Shown piece by piece: positions 35,576-44,694 of a stretch of DNA of 64,000 bases. The position numbers and the translations under genes were made by a program. Origin of the DNA: CAVQRB01 sp963715055. GTDB lineage: Bacteria; Pseudomonadota; Alphaproteobacteria; Rhodobacterales; Rhodobacteraceae. Under the pieces are notes generated by a model. The model was not told the DNA's origin. It was given only the letters and a program-made list of their open reading frames with translations, and ran no database searches. Within the stretch, counting starts at the first letter, position 1, and each line of letters begins with the position of its first letter. The stretch spans positions 1 to 64,000 of the forward strand of contig CAVQRB010000007.1 of NCBI GenBank assembly GCA_963715055.1, in the 5' to 3' direction.

Positions 35576-37136
35576 AAAGTTTCGGATCAGGCGGACCTCT
35601 CCTGCCACCGCGGCGACATCTTCCGAAGGCCAGGCCTCGCGCGGAGCTTCCGCTAATGACCCACAGGAGGCGCCGGCCCGGCCCGCGTCCGAAAGCAATG
35701 CAGCCCTTGAGCTTGACGCCATTCGTCGCGAAGGCCTGACCGGTCGCCAGTTGCGCATGGCACGGCGCATCGCGCAAAAGCATGGGCTTGCACCCACCTC
35801 CGATTATGACGCCGTCCGCCTGCTGCGTGGTCGCGGCATTGATCCCTTTCAGCGCTCCAACATGCTGGAACTGGTCGTTCCGGCCAGCGAACGGTCTGAC
35901 GTGGGCGACGGTCGGATCCAGCTGCCGCAGACCTTGCCAAAGCCGCGCGAGACTTTGCCCTCCACGCACCTGAGCCCTGCCGACCAGCGCAACCGGCAAA
36001 TCTCGGAGATCCAGCAGGACATAGCGCGGCGCCGCCGGCGAAAGCTGCGGATGCTGATGTTGCGTCTGGCGGCCTTCGTATTTTTGCCGACTTTGATTGC
36101 AGGCTGGTATTTCTTTGCCTTCGCAACGCCGATGTATGCGACAAAATCGGAATTCCTGATCCTTCAGGCTGACAGCCAGGGTGGCAGCGGCGGATTGGGC
36201 GGTCTGCTCTCGGGCACGCAATTCGCGACCTCGCAGGACAGCATCGCCGTGCAATCCTACCTTCAGTCCAAGGATGCGATGCTGCGCCTCGATGGCGACG
36301 TGGGTTTCAAATCCCATTTCACGCAGGAAAGCATCGACCCCATCCAGCGTCTGACCCCGAACCCCAACAATGAAGAGGCCTACGCGGTCTACCGCAAAAG
36401 GGTGAAAGTTGGCTACGATCCCACTGAGGGCGTGCTGCGCATGGAGGTCATCGCCGCCGATCCCATGGTCAGCGCAGAATTCAGCCAGGCGCTGATCAAC
36501 TATGCCGAAGAGCGTGTGAACAAGCTCAGCGAGCAAAAGCGCGGCGACCAGATGGACGATGCGAAGGCCAGCTTCGAGAATGCCGCCGCCGAACGGCGCG
36601 CGGCACAGGAAGCGCTTGTGACCTTGCAGATCCAGGGCGAAACCCTGGATCCGGAAGCGGTCATCGCCAGCATTCGCTCGCAGATCAACACCGTCGAGTT
36701 GCAATTGCTCGAAAAGGAGTTGCAGCTGGCAGCCCTGCTCGACAACGCGCGCCCGAACCAGTCGCGCGTGGATGGCGCCCGCGGCGACATCCGGCGCCTC
36801 AACGAGCAGCTGTCCGAACTCAACGCGAAAATGACCGATGCGAGCCAGGGCGAGAACTCACTGGCGCAGTTGAGTGTCCGCATCCAGATGGCGCAAGCCG
36901 ACCTCGCCACTCGCGACATGCTGCTACAATCGGCGCTGCAACAGATGGAGCAGACGCGCATGGAAGCGAACCGGCAGGTTCGCTACCTGACAACGAGCGT
37001 GCAGCCGGTGCCGCCGCAGCAGGCGAGCTATCCGCGCGCTTTCGAGAACACCATCCTGGCCTTCTTGATCTTCGCGGGCATCTACCTGATGATCTCCCTG
37101 ACCGCATCCATTCTCCGCGAGCAGGTGACTTCCTGA
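35553..37136 (+). CDS. Capsule polysaccharide export inner-membrane protein (KpsE/RkpR-like)
   Basis: 527 residues. A basic, Ala/Pro-rich cytoplasmic N-terminus (about 1-160), one membrane helix (about 169-190), a large periplasmic coiled-coil region (residues about 300-480, for example ELQLLEKELQLAALLDNARPNQ) and a second helix near the end (NTILAFLIFAGIYLMISLTASIL). This is the Wzz/PCP-3 topology of KpsE/CtrB proteins, which link the ABC exporter to the outer membrane. The long N-terminal extension is larger than in E. coli KpsE. Operon with the ATPase and probably kdsA, which starts 2 bp after its stop. Confidence 0.87.
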   Translation: MTTKPTARKFRIRRTSPATAATSSEGQASRGASANDPQEAPARPASESNAALELDAIRREGLTGRQLRMARRIAQKHGLAPTSDYDAVRLLRGRGIDPFQRSNMLELVVPASERSDVGDGRIQLPQTLPKPRETLPSTHLSPADQRNRQISEIQQDIARRRRRKLRMLMLRLAAFVFLPTLIAGWYFFAFATPMYATKSEFLILQADSQGGSGGLGGLLSGTQFATSQDSIAVQSYLQSKDAMLRLDGDVGFKSHFTQESIDPIQRLTPNPNNEEAYAVYRKRVKVGYDPTEGVLRMEVIAADPMVSAEFSQALINYAEERVNKLSEQKRGDQMDDAKASFENAAAERRAAQEALVTLQIQGETLDPEAVIASIRSQINTVELQLLEKELQLAALLDNARPNQSRVDGARGDIRRLNEQLSELNAKMTDASQGENSLAQLSVRIQMAQADLATRDMLLQSALQQMEQTRMEANRQVRYLTTSVQPVPPQQASYPRAFENTILAFLIFAGIYLMISLTASILREQVTS

Positions 37137-37137
37137 T

Positions 37138-37971
37138 ATGACACACGTATCCGTCGGCGATCTTTCGATCGGCAACGATCTTCCCTTGACCGTGATCGCC
37201 GGGCCCTGCCAGCTCGAGAGCGAGGATCACGCGCAGATGATCGCGGGCAGGATGAAGGAAGCCTGCGACGCCGCCGGCGCGCAATATGTGTTCAAGGCCT
37301 CCTATGACAAGGCCAACCGGACCTCGCTCACCGGGGTGCGCGGTCTCGGGATCGAGCAGGGCCTGAAGGTACTGCAATCGGTCGGCAAGGCGATCGGCGT
37401 GCCGGTCCTCACGGATGTTCACAACGAGGCACAATGCGCGATTGCGGCGGAAGCCGTCGATATCCTGCAGATCCCGGCCTTCCTCTGCCGGCAGACGGAC
37501 ATGCTGCTTGCGGCAGGTGCTACGGGTGCCGCCATCAACGTCAAGAAGGGACAGTTCCTCGCGCCCTGGGAAATGCCCAACATCATCACCAAGATCGAAA
37601 GCACCGGCAACCGGCGCATCCTGTTGACCGAACGCGGTACCTCCTTCGGTTACAACACGCTGGTGGCCGACATGCGGTCGCTGCCGCAAATGGCGCAGAC
37701 CGGCTATCCGGTGGTCATGGACGCGACCCATTCGGTGCAGCAGCCCGGCGGCCGGGGCGGATCCTCCGGCGGGCAGCGGGAATTCGCACCCGTGATGGCC
37801 CGCGCCGCCGTCGCGATCGGTGTGGCCGCGGTATTCATCGAAACGCATGAAGACCCCGACCGCTCGCCTTCCGATGGGCCGAACATGATCTATCTCGATC
37901 AGATGCCAAAGCTGATTGCCCAACTGATGCGCTTCGATGCGCTGGCCAAGGCCGATCCGATCAAAATTTGA
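37138..37971 (+). CDS. kdsA: 3-deoxy-8-phosphooctulonate synthase
   Basis: 277 residues. Condenses PEP and arabinose-5-phosphate to Kdo-8-phosphate, needed for lipopolysaccharide and for the Kdo linker of group 2 capsules. Motifs IAGPCQLES, FKASYDKANRTS, LTDVHNEAQC, VKKGQFLAP, RGTSFGYNTLV, MDATHSVQQPGG, ETHEDPD. Located directly behind the KpsE-like gene, which supports a Kdo-linked exported polysaccharide (inference). Confidence 0.95.
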   Translation: MTHVSVGDLSIGNDLPLTVIAGPCQLESEDHAQMIAGRMKEACDAAGAQYVFKASYDKANRTSLTGVRGLGIEQGLKVLQSVGKAIGVPVLTDVHNEAQCAIAAEAVDILQIPAFLCRQTDMLLAAGATGAAINVKKGQFLAPWEMPNIITKIESTGNRRILLTERGTSFGYNTLVADMRSLPQMAQTGYPVVMDATHSVQQPGGRGGSSGGQREFAPVMARAAVAIGVAAVFIETHEDPDRSPSDGPNMIYLDQMPKLIAQLMRFDALAKADPIKI

Positions 37972-38080
37972 ACGGATCGCGGGCGAGGGCTCTTACCGCA
38001 GCAGTCAACCTATGCTTGCGAGATCCGGTTGCTAGAGCTGAATGAGGCCACGGCGAGGTCGGAACCGCGATGCGGCTTGG

Positions 38081-40051
38081 TCACTCGAAGAGCTTGCGGA
38101 GCAGCTTCTCCTTCAGCGCATCCTCGATGGACTGGCCCTCCGTTGGTGTCACCCCCAGTTCCTCGCCGAGTTTCTCGTCCAGCTTTTCCCTGGCTTTCCG
38201 TTCGAGTTCCTGCTTTTCCTCATCGAGTCGCGCGTCGAGCACCGCTTCGAGATCGGGCCGGATCGATACATCTGACCACGGTCCCCGGATGATCACGGGA
38301 ACCGCAAGCCCCTGCCCGCTGTTGGCGCGCAGCGCAACGGGCGTGAAGCGATAGTCGATGGTCTGCGCCCCGAGGCCCACGTTGCCTTCGCCGGACGCCC
38401 GGTAGTTCTTGATTTCGACGAGCAGGTCATTGTTTGTCAGAACCCCTGCCGCCATGGTCCAGGTCGCCGACATGTTGTCGAAGATCGTGGTGCCTTCGCC
38501 CACATCACCAGATTGCATGAGACGATCGAGATTGATCCCTTCGATCGTACCCCGGCCGATGGTCAGCCCGCCATCGCCCGAGAGCGATTTCATGATTGCG
38601 TCTACCGAATGGCCGCTGCCCAAAAACGAGACCCGCGCGTCGGCCTTGCCGGTCAGGCGAGCGAAATCCGCGGCATCGCGCAGGAGCGGTTGCATTTCGA
38701 TGCCTTGGGCCGACAGCCGACCGCCCACCGACAGGCTTCCGCGATTGTTGACCACGAATTCGCCTGCAACCGAACCGCCGTACGCCAGCACCTCGCGCAG
38801 ATCGAAGACCATGCGGGAGTTCTCGTTGCGCAGAACGGCGCGGGTAGCGCCCACCGAAAAGTCGTCCAGTTCTATGCTTCTGGCAGAGATCGCGATCTCG
38901 CCATTGAAACTGGCGAGCGCACTGGCATCGATGGCGTCCCGCGGCCAGCCCGCAGCAGTTCCGGGAGTTGCGGTGGGCGCAGGGCTGGAGGGCGCTGGGG
39001 CCGCAGGTGCTGCGGAAACGCCGGTGTCGCCGAGGCCCGCAAGATCGAGCGCGCCGAAATCGAGTTGCGCATTCACCTGCGGGACAGCGGCAAGAAGAAC
39101 ATCCGCGGCTCCGGTCACGCTGTTCCCGCCAAGATCGGCGACAAGATCCCGGACCGCCAGCTTTCCGTCGGGCGTAAAGGTCGTCTGCGCCCTAAGCGAC
39201 AGGCTCTGCCCGAGTTTCGGCGGCAGGTCGATCCCGGCTGCCCCGAAGGCCGCCAGAAACTTGCCGGTATCAGGCGACTGGATGTCCAGCGCACCCGTCA
39301 TCGCCCCCTCGAGACTGGCGCGCCCGTCGAAATCGACGCTGCCCGCCGCATGAACGAGGCGCGCCCTGACGCCCTGTACATCACCGGCGAGAAAACTCTC
39401 GAGCGCGCCGATGGTAGCGGATACATCGACCGGCGAACCGGCTGGCGCAAAGCGCGCGGCAATTTGCGCGGCACCGCGGCCTTCCGGCCAGTCGAGGGTG
39501 AGATCGATCCCCTCGTAAAGCAAAGGTGGCTGGCCTTCCGCTGCGTAGAGGATCGTGGCATCCATGACTTTCAGCGCTTCGATGCTGGCCGGCGGCGTCG
39601 CGCTGCCGGACCCGGAAGGCGACGAGGAGGGAGCGGAAGAAGATGTCGCTTCAGCACTGCCCCCGGCATCGCCGAAGACCCAGTTGGCCGCGCCATCCGC
39701 CCGGGTTTCCAGCCGGATGACCGGGCTCTGCGCATCGATTTCCCGGATCAGGATCTTACCCCCGATCAGGGCACGCGCATCCACGCCAACGGAAACGCTT
39801 GCGGCTTCGAACATCGGGCCTTGCGTCGACCATGCGGCGTTGCCCACCGCAAGCTTTTCGACCTGCGCGCCCAGCACAGGCCAGTAGGACAGGGAGACCG
39901 GCCCCCCAATCGTAACGCTGCGCCCGGTCGCCGTTTCGATCTGATCGGCGGCGATTCTGGCGATGCGTTCCGCCGGCAGCAGCAAGAGCGAGACCGCTAC
40001 GACCACGATCAGCACGACGACGAGACCGACCAGTCGAAAAACCCATTTCAT
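38081..40051 (-). CDS. AsmA-family protein
   Basis: 656 residues. One N-terminal membrane helix (VFRLVGLVVVLIVVVAVSLLLL) then the AsmA N-domain (GGPVSLSYWPVLGAQVEKLAVGNAAW) and the C-terminal AsmA-like module (LDRLMQSGDVGEGTTIFDNMSATW, then NYRASGEGNVGLGAQTIDYRFTPV). A low-complexity Ala/Pro/Ser stretch divides them near residues 350-370. AsmA-type proteins are bridge-like lipid transporters or envelope assembly factors in the periplasm. Divergent from rimO across 65 bp. Confidence 0.9.
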   Translation of the reverse strand: MKWVFRLVGLVVVLIVVVAVSLLLLPAERIARIAADQIETATGRSVTIGGPVSLSYWPVLGAQVEKLAVGNAAWSTQGPMFEAASVSVGVDARALIGGKILIREIDAQSPVIRLETRADGAANWVFGDAGGSAEATSSSAPSSSPSGSGSATPPASIEALKVMDATILYAAEGQPPLLYEGIDLTLDWPEGRGAAQIAARFAPAGSPVDVSATIGALESFLAGDVQGVRARLVHAAGSVDFDGRASLEGAMTGALDIQSPDTGKFLAAFGAAGIDLPPKLGQSLSLRAQTTFTPDGKLAVRDLVADLGGNSVTGAADVLLAAVPQVNAQLDFGALDLAGLGDTGVSAAPAAPAPSSPAPTATPGTAAGWPRDAIDASALASFNGEIAISARSIELDDFSVGATRAVLRNENSRMVFDLREVLAYGGSVAGEFVVNNRGSLSVGGRLSAQGIEMQPLLRDAADFARLTGKADARVSFLGSGHSVDAIMKSLSGDGGLTIGRGTIEGINLDRLMQSGDVGEGTTIFDNMSATWTMAAGVLTNNDLLVEIKNYRASGEGNVGLGAQTIDYRFTPVALRANSGQGLAVPVIIRGPWSDVSIRPDLEAVLDARLDEEKQELERKAREKLDEKLGEELGVTPTEGQSIEDALKEKLLRKLFE

Positions 40052-40116
40052 GCTTTGCCCTCACCCCTGGCGCGAGGCTCTTTCCGAAGCCGCGCAACTG
40101 CACTATAGCGCAAACC

Positions 40117-41490
40117 ATGAGCACGAACCCACCCGACCTGCGCCCCGATCTTGCGCCAAAGCTCCGGCTGACTGACCCGCTGCGGCCGGGCCAGCCGAAA
40201 ATCGGCATGGTCAGCCTGGGCTGTCCCAAGGCGCTTGTCGACAGTGAACGCATATTGACGCGTCTGCGCGCGGAAGGCTACGGCATTTCGCCGGACTATA
40301 CCGGGGCGGATGCCGTGATCGTGAACACCTGCGGGTTTCTCGACAGCGCCAAGGCCGAAAGCCTGGCAGCCATCGGCGAGGCGCTGCGCGAGAACGGTCG
40401 GGTCATCGTCACCGGGTGCCTCGGGGCAGAACCCGAGTACATCACCGGCGCGCATCCGAATGTGCTCGCCGTGACAGGACCTCATCAATACGAGCAGGTG
40501 TTGGACGCGGTGCATCAGGCGGTCCCGCCAAGCCCGGATCCCTTCGTCGATCTGCTGCCCGCCTCCGCCGTCAGCCTGACACCGAGGCATTACAGCTATC
40601 TCAAGATTTCCGAAGGCTGCAACCACAAGTGCAAGTTCTGCATCATTCCGGACATGCGCGGCCGCCTGGTCAGTCGCCCGGCTCATGCGGTGCTGCGCGA
40701 GGCCGAAAAGCTGGTAGAGAGCGGCGTTCGGGAACTGCTGGTCATCTCGCAGGACACTTCGGCCTATGGTGTGGACATCAAACACGCCGAAGACCGCGGG
40801 CACCGGGCCCATATCACCGACCTCGCGCGCGATCTGGGCAGCCTCGGGGCCTGGGTGCGGCTGCACTACGTCTATCCCTATCCGCATGTGCGGCAGCTGA
40901 TCCCGCTGATGGCGGAAGGCCTCGTGCTGCCCTATCTCGACATCCCGTTCCAGCATGCGCATCCGGAAGTCTTGCGACGGATGGCCCGCCCGGCGGCGGC
41001 GGCGCGAACGCTCGACGAGATCGCCGCCTGGCGTGCGATCTGCCCGGAACTCACGCTGCGCTCCACCTTCATCGTCGGATACCCGGGCGAGACGGAAGCG
41101 GAGTTCCAGACCCTGCTCGACTGGCTTGATGAGGCGCAACTCGATCGGGTGGGCTGTTTTCAGTATGAGAACGTCGCCGGGGCGCGTTCCAATGCGCTGC
41201 CGGACCATGTGCCGGACGCGGTCAAGCAGGAGCGCTGGGATCGCTTCATGGCCAAGGCGCAGGAGATTTCAGAAGCGAAACTCGCCGCCAAGGTCGGGCA
41301 TCGGCTTGACGTGATCGTCGATGAGGTCGACGGCGAGGCCGCTACCTGCCGCACCAAGGCGGATGCCCCTGAAATCGACGGAAACCTTTTCATCGACGAG
41401 GGATTCGAAGGCCTCAAGCCGGGCGATATCGTCAAGGTCGAGGTGGATGAGGCCGGCGAATACGATCTCTGGGGCCGGCTGATCACCTGA
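40117..41490 (+). CDS. rimO: Ribosomal protein S12 methylthiotransferase
   Basis: 457 residues. Radical SAM enzyme that adds a methylthio group to Asp88/89 of S12. N-terminal UPF0004 domain with cluster Cys in SLGCPKALVDSE, NTCGFLD and VTGCLG; radical SAM CxxxCxxC in GCNHKCKFCIIP; TRAM domain at the end (VDEVDGEAATCRTKADAPEIDG). Full length for the family. Confidence 0.96.
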   Translation: MSTNPPDLRPDLAPKLRLTDPLRPGQPKIGMVSLGCPKALVDSERILTRLRAEGYGISPDYTGADAVIVNTCGFLDSAKAESLAAIGEALRENGRVIVTGCLGAEPEYITGAHPNVLAVTGPHQYEQVLDAVHQAVPPSPDPFVDLLPASAVSLTPRHYSYLKISEGCNHKCKFCIIPDMRGRLVSRPAHAVLREAEKLVESGVRELLVISQDTSAYGVDIKHAEDRGHRAHITDLARDLGSLGAWVRLHYVYPYPHVRQLIPLMAEGLVLPYLDIPFQHAHPEVLRRMARPAAAARTLDEIAAWRAICPELTLRSTFIVGYPGETEAEFQTLLDWLDEAQLDRVGCFQYENVAGARSNALPDHVPDAVKQERWDRFMAKAQEISEAKLAAKVGHRLDVIVDEVDGEAATCRTKADAPEIDGNLFIDEGFEGLKPGDIVKVEVDEAGEYDLWGRLIT

Positions 41491-41574
41491 CGCTGGAGCT
41501 TTCGCGGAGCGCGGGGCTTTCCTTTGCTGTCCCCGCGGCTAGCTTTCGGACATGGTTGACAGCGGAGACATCAG

Positions 41575-41817
41575 ATGACCGATACCCCCAAAATCGCGCA
41601 GAAAGCCCCCTACCCGGTCGCGGTCACCGCCGGCAGGACCTACTTCTGGTGCACCTGCGGACGCTCCGCAAAACAGCCGTTCTGTGACGGGTCGCACAAG
41701 GAAACCTCGCTCGAGCCGATGAAATACCAGGCCGAGGCCGACAAGACCCTCTATTTCTGCGGATGCAAGGCAACGACGAAACCACCCTTCTGCGACGGGT
41801 CGCACAACAAGCTCTGA
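41575..41817 (+). CDS. Double CDGSH iron-sulfur protein
   Basis: 80 residues with two CDGSH-type [2Fe-2S] sites: CTCGRSAKQPFCDGSH and CGCKATTKPPFCDGSH. Each has three Cys and one His as ligands. Such small proteins act in redox or iron-sulfur traffic. The ATG follows a short purine stretch GACAGCGGAGACATCAG. Single gene. Confidence 0.94.
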   Translation: MTDTPKIAQKAPYPVAVTAGRTYFWCTCGRSAKQPFCDGSHKETSLEPMKYQAEADKTLYFCGCKATTKPPFCDGSHNKL

Positions 41818-41905
41818 CGCCGGGCGGAAGACAGGCGATGCTCTGCATCTTGAAAATGTTCTTCTTATGTTCTATATTGAGACAAATTGGAACAAGGAGA
41901 GACAA

Positions 41906-42262
41906 ATGTCTTTCGAGCCGCAGTTTCCTGGCCTTTTCACCGCGGAGCAGGGAGCGCTGAAGATCGAAGAGCCGCGCCCCGCCACAGAAAAGCAACTCGC
42001 CTATGCAAGAGCCCTTGCCTTGCGGACAGGCGACAGATTGCCGGAAACCGTTCTGAACAACCGCTCGGCGCTGTCGGCCTGGATCGAGGCGCGCAAGCTT
42101 GCGCCACAGCCAGTGCCTTCCCGCTTTTCCGCCTATCCTTCCTCGAAACAGGTGGCATTCGCCGAACGGATCGCACGCATCAAGAGGCGGTCGATACCGA
42201 GGGAGTGCTTTCAGGACAAGGTGATGATGTCGAAGTGGATCGACGGCAACAAGCCGCGCTGA
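41906..42262 (+). CDS. Small protein with two tandem topoisomerase-tail-like repeats
   Basis: 118 residues. It contains two related units, residues about 26-64 (ATEKQLAYARALALRTG ... SAWIEARK) and about 78-116 (PSSKQVAFAERIARIKR ... SKWIDGNK). Each follows the plan KQ-aliphatic-A-aromatic-A then a short acidic part and WI. Similar units sit at the ends of some type IA topoisomerases (recollection, not searched). It probably binds DNA or a protein but the function is unknown. Strong AAGGAG 7 bp before ATG 41906. No neighbours point to a pathway. Confidence 0.75.
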   Translation: MSFEPQFPGLFTAEQGALKIEEPRPATEKQLAYARALALRTGDRLPETVLNNRSALSAWIEARKLAPQPVPSRFSAYPSSKQVAFAERIARIKRRSIPRECFQDKVMMSKWIDGNKPR

Positions 42263-42313
42263 CTGCGTCAAACCACCTCTGGTCAGGGGCGTCGGGCCAA
42301 CTAAGTAACGCCC

Positions 42314-42691
42314 ATGAGTGTTAAGCACGACACAAGAACCACCGTTCTTTACAATGCCGCCTGCCCCGTCTGCAGGCGCGAGATCGACCATTATGCGAAG
42401 ATCACGCAGGACACCGCCCTGCCGATCGATTTCGAAGATCTCAATACGCGCGAGACGCCGCGGAATTGGGGCATGGACGCCGATACGGCGGCGCGGCGCC
42501 TGCATGTACGCAAGGACGGCATCGTATTGAGCGGCATTCCCGCCTTCATCGCACTCTGGCAGGAAATCCCGCGTTACCGATGGCTTGCCCGGATCGTGAG
42601 CCTTCCGGGCATCCATCGCCTTGCCGTCTGGACCTATGATGGCATCCTCGCACCGGCACTCTATGCTTGGCACCGGCGCAGGACTGGCTGA
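42314..42691 (+). CDS. Thiol-disulfide oxidoreductase DCC family protein
   Basis: 125 residues. DUF393-type with the redox pair in LYNAACPVCRREIDHY (CPVC) close to the start, and LHVRKDGIVLSGIPAFIALWQEIPRYRWLA. Predicted thioredoxin-like protein of unknown partner. It ends 2 bp from the convergent M48 peptidase gene. Confidence 0.9.
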   Translation: MSVKHDTRTTVLYNAACPVCRREIDHYAKITQDTALPIDFEDLNTRETPRNWGMDADTAARRLHVRKDGIVLSGIPAFIALWQEIPRYRWLARIVSLPGIHRLAVWTYDGILAPALYAWHRRRTG

Positions 42692-42693
42692 GC

Positions 42694-43410
42694 CTACTGC
42701 AGGTTGGCCATGGTCTGACGCACCACGTCGATCCGCTGAGCGTTTGGCGGATGCGTGCCGAGGAATCGATCGCCGGGATCGGGAATGCGGGTGAAGAACT
42801 CTGCCCCGCGCAACGGGTCATAGCCCGCGCGCCGCGTGATCACGGTCCCGAGGGCATCCGCCTCGAGTTCAAACTCCTTCGAATAACTCCGCGCGCCAAC
42901 CTGCGCGCCTGTGCGCTGCGCCGATTCGACCGCCGTTGCATCCCCGCCGAGAAGCACGACAAGGCTGCCCGCGATCACGGCTCCGGCCACGGCATTCTGC
43001 TGCTGGCGGGCGATATGGCCGCGGATGTGATGTGCGGACTCGTGGCCGAGGATGAAGGCAAGCTCGTCCGCGTTGCGTGCCTCTTCGATCAGCGCAATGG
43101 TAAAGGCAATGATGGGCCGGCCGGACCTGTCGAGCGTCTGAAAGGCGTTTGGCGGTTGATTGGGCCGCGTATCGACAAGAATGCTGAAGTCGCAATTGAC
43201 TTGCGAGGTGCGGGCGCGGCACTCGGCCTCGGCAACAGGCTCCACGGTCTGGACAACCTGCCGGAAGACGTTCGCCGCATTCTGCGATGTAATCTGCGGT
43301 GCGGGCCGTTGCACCGGCGCGGCGCCTCCGGTGGGCGCATTGACCGTGGTGACCTCGCAGCCTGCGATCATCAGGACCGCAGCCGCGATCGCACATCTTT
43401 TCCAACTCAT
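42694..43410 (-). CDS. M48-family metallopeptidase lipoprotein
   Basis: 238 residues. Lipoprotein signal with lipobox in AAAVLMIAGCEV (Cys19-type). Zinc motif HESAHH in LAFILGHESAHHIRGHIA (HExxH), and the downstream Glu in SKEFELEADALG. A periplasmic protease of the LoiP/BepA type, usually acting in envelope quality control. ATG 43410 is used because the signal peptide begins there; the frame stays open much further but overlaps genes on the other strand. Confidence 0.9.
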   Translation of the reverse strand: MSWKRCAIAAAVLMIAGCEVTTVNAPTGGAAPVQRPAPQITSQNAANVFRQVVQTVEPVAEAECRARTSQVNCDFSILVDTRPNQPPNAFQTLDRSGRPIIAFTIALIEEARNADELAFILGHESAHHIRGHIARQQQNAVAGAVIAGSLVVLLGGDATAVESAQRTGAQVGARSYSKEFELEADALGTVITRRAGYDPLRGAEFFTRIPDPGDRFLGTHPPNAQRIDVVRQTMANLQ

Positions 43411-43530
43411 CGACGACTTCCTGTGTGGCTTCGCGCCTTCTACACTAGCACTATTGGCAGGCGCGACCAGCCCCGCGGGCGCCGTCGCGGAAGCGCTTGC
43501 AATGGCCCCCGCTTGGCGTAGTCTGAGTGC

Positions 43531-43770
43531 ATGTTTACCATAGAGCACGAATTCGACGCGACGGTCATCACGCTGGTCGACGAGGGCAAGGCCCCGCTGC
43601 AGGAGGATGTCACCGTTCACGCGACCGAAAGCGCCATCATCCTCAATCAATACGACCCACGCGCCGACCGCGATGTGTCGATTACGCTCTCGCCGGAGCA
43701 GTGGCGTGACCTGAGGGCGGCCCTGAACCTGCCAGAAGGCATCTACCGCGTGTCGCCGGGCGGAAGCTAG
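43531..43770 (+). CDS. Small conserved protein of unknown function
   Basis: 79 residues. Starts MFTIEHEFDATVITLVDEGKAP and ends SLSPEQWRDLRAALNLPEGIY-like. Acidic, no signal or membrane segment. Compact beta-rich start and a helix near the end. I do not recognise a family. Codon use fits the neighbours and it lies just ahead of the aminotransferase gene. Confidence 0.6.
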   Translation: MFTIEHEFDATVITLVDEGKAPLQEDVTVHATESAIILNQYDPRADRDVSITLSPEQWRDLRAALNLPEGIYRVSPGGS

Positions 43771-43818
43771 AATAAGCGCGGCACATCGGCAGATCGCATA
43801 GCCCGGGAAAGACAAGAC

Positions 43819-44685
43819 ATGGCAGTTGGCATCAATATCTCCACCTATTTTGAAGGCCGTTGGCACGATGGCGATATCGCCGTCATGCGCGCCTCCGACC
43901 ATGGTTCCTGGCTCGGCAGCACGGTGTTCGATGGCGCGCGTTACTTCAACGGTCGCGCGCCGGACCTGCGCGCCCATTGCGCAAGGGTCAATCGCTCCGC
44001 CGAAGCCTTGATGATCCGCCCCACCGTCGATACCGACCGGATGGTCGAGATCGTACATGAGGGGCTGAAACGATACGGAGCCGAGGACGCAGTCTACATC
44101 CGGCCAATGTACTGGGCCATCCACGGCGATGTCACCGCGATCGTCCCGCAAGGTGAGGAAACCGGTTTCGCGATCGCGCTTGAACAGATCCCGATGGCCC
44201 CGGCGGACAGCACGGCAAGCCTCGGGCGCACCCGGTTCCGCCGCCCCGTGCTCGATGACAATGTAGTCAACGCCAAGGCAGGCTGTCTTTATCCCAATAA
44301 TGCGCGGATGCTGACGGAGGTGCGCAGCCGCGGCTTCACCAACGCGCTGGTGGCCGATGCCACAGGTAACGTGGCCGAGACGGCGACCGCCAACGTCTTC
44401 ATGGTCAAGGACGGCACGGTTTTCACGCCGATCGCGAACGGCACCTTCCTGTCCGGAATCACCCGGGCGCGGCACATGGCGAACATGCGCCGCGAGGGGA
44501 TCGAGTTTCACGAAACGGTGCTGACCTTCGACGATTTCCTCTCGGCAGATGAGGTCTTCATGACCGGCAACATGTCGAAGATCACGCCGGTGACAGCATT
44601 CGAAGAGCGTCAATACCAAGTCGGTCCGGTGGCCCGCAGACTTCGCGAGATGTATTGGGACTGGGCCGCCTCGGAACCTTTGTAG
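43819..44685 (+). CDS. ilvE: Branched-chain amino acid aminotransferase
   Basis: 288 residues, class IV PLP aminotransferase. Catalytic Lys in VVNAKAGCLYPNN, Glu in VAETATANVFMVKDG, and the C-terminal TGNMSKITPV. Catalyses the last step of valine, leucine and isoleucine synthesis. Length and motifs match the shorter group of BCATs; D-amino-acid aminotransferase or aminodeoxychorismate lyase are less likely because of these blocks. Convergent with the BLUF gene nine bases away. Confidence 0.86.
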   Translation: MAVGINISTYFEGRWHDGDIAVMRASDHGSWLGSTVFDGARYFNGRAPDLRAHCARVNRSAEALMIRPTVDTDRMVEIVHEGLKRYGAEDAVYIRPMYWAIHGDVTAIVPQGEETGFAIALEQIPMAPADSTASLGRTRFRRPVLDDNVVNAKAGCLYPNNARMLTEVRSRGFTNALVADATGNVAETATANVFMVKDGTVFTPIANGTFLSGITRARHMANMRREGIEFHETVLTFDDFLSADEVFMTGNMSKITPVTAFEERQYQVGPVARRLREMYWDWAASEPL

Positions 44686-44694
44686 GCCTATGCT

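Noticed and set aside
42694..44619. 641-codon minus frame
   Set aside because: Only its last 238 codons are the M48 lipoprotein; the rest is antisense to ilvE and the small gene at 43531.
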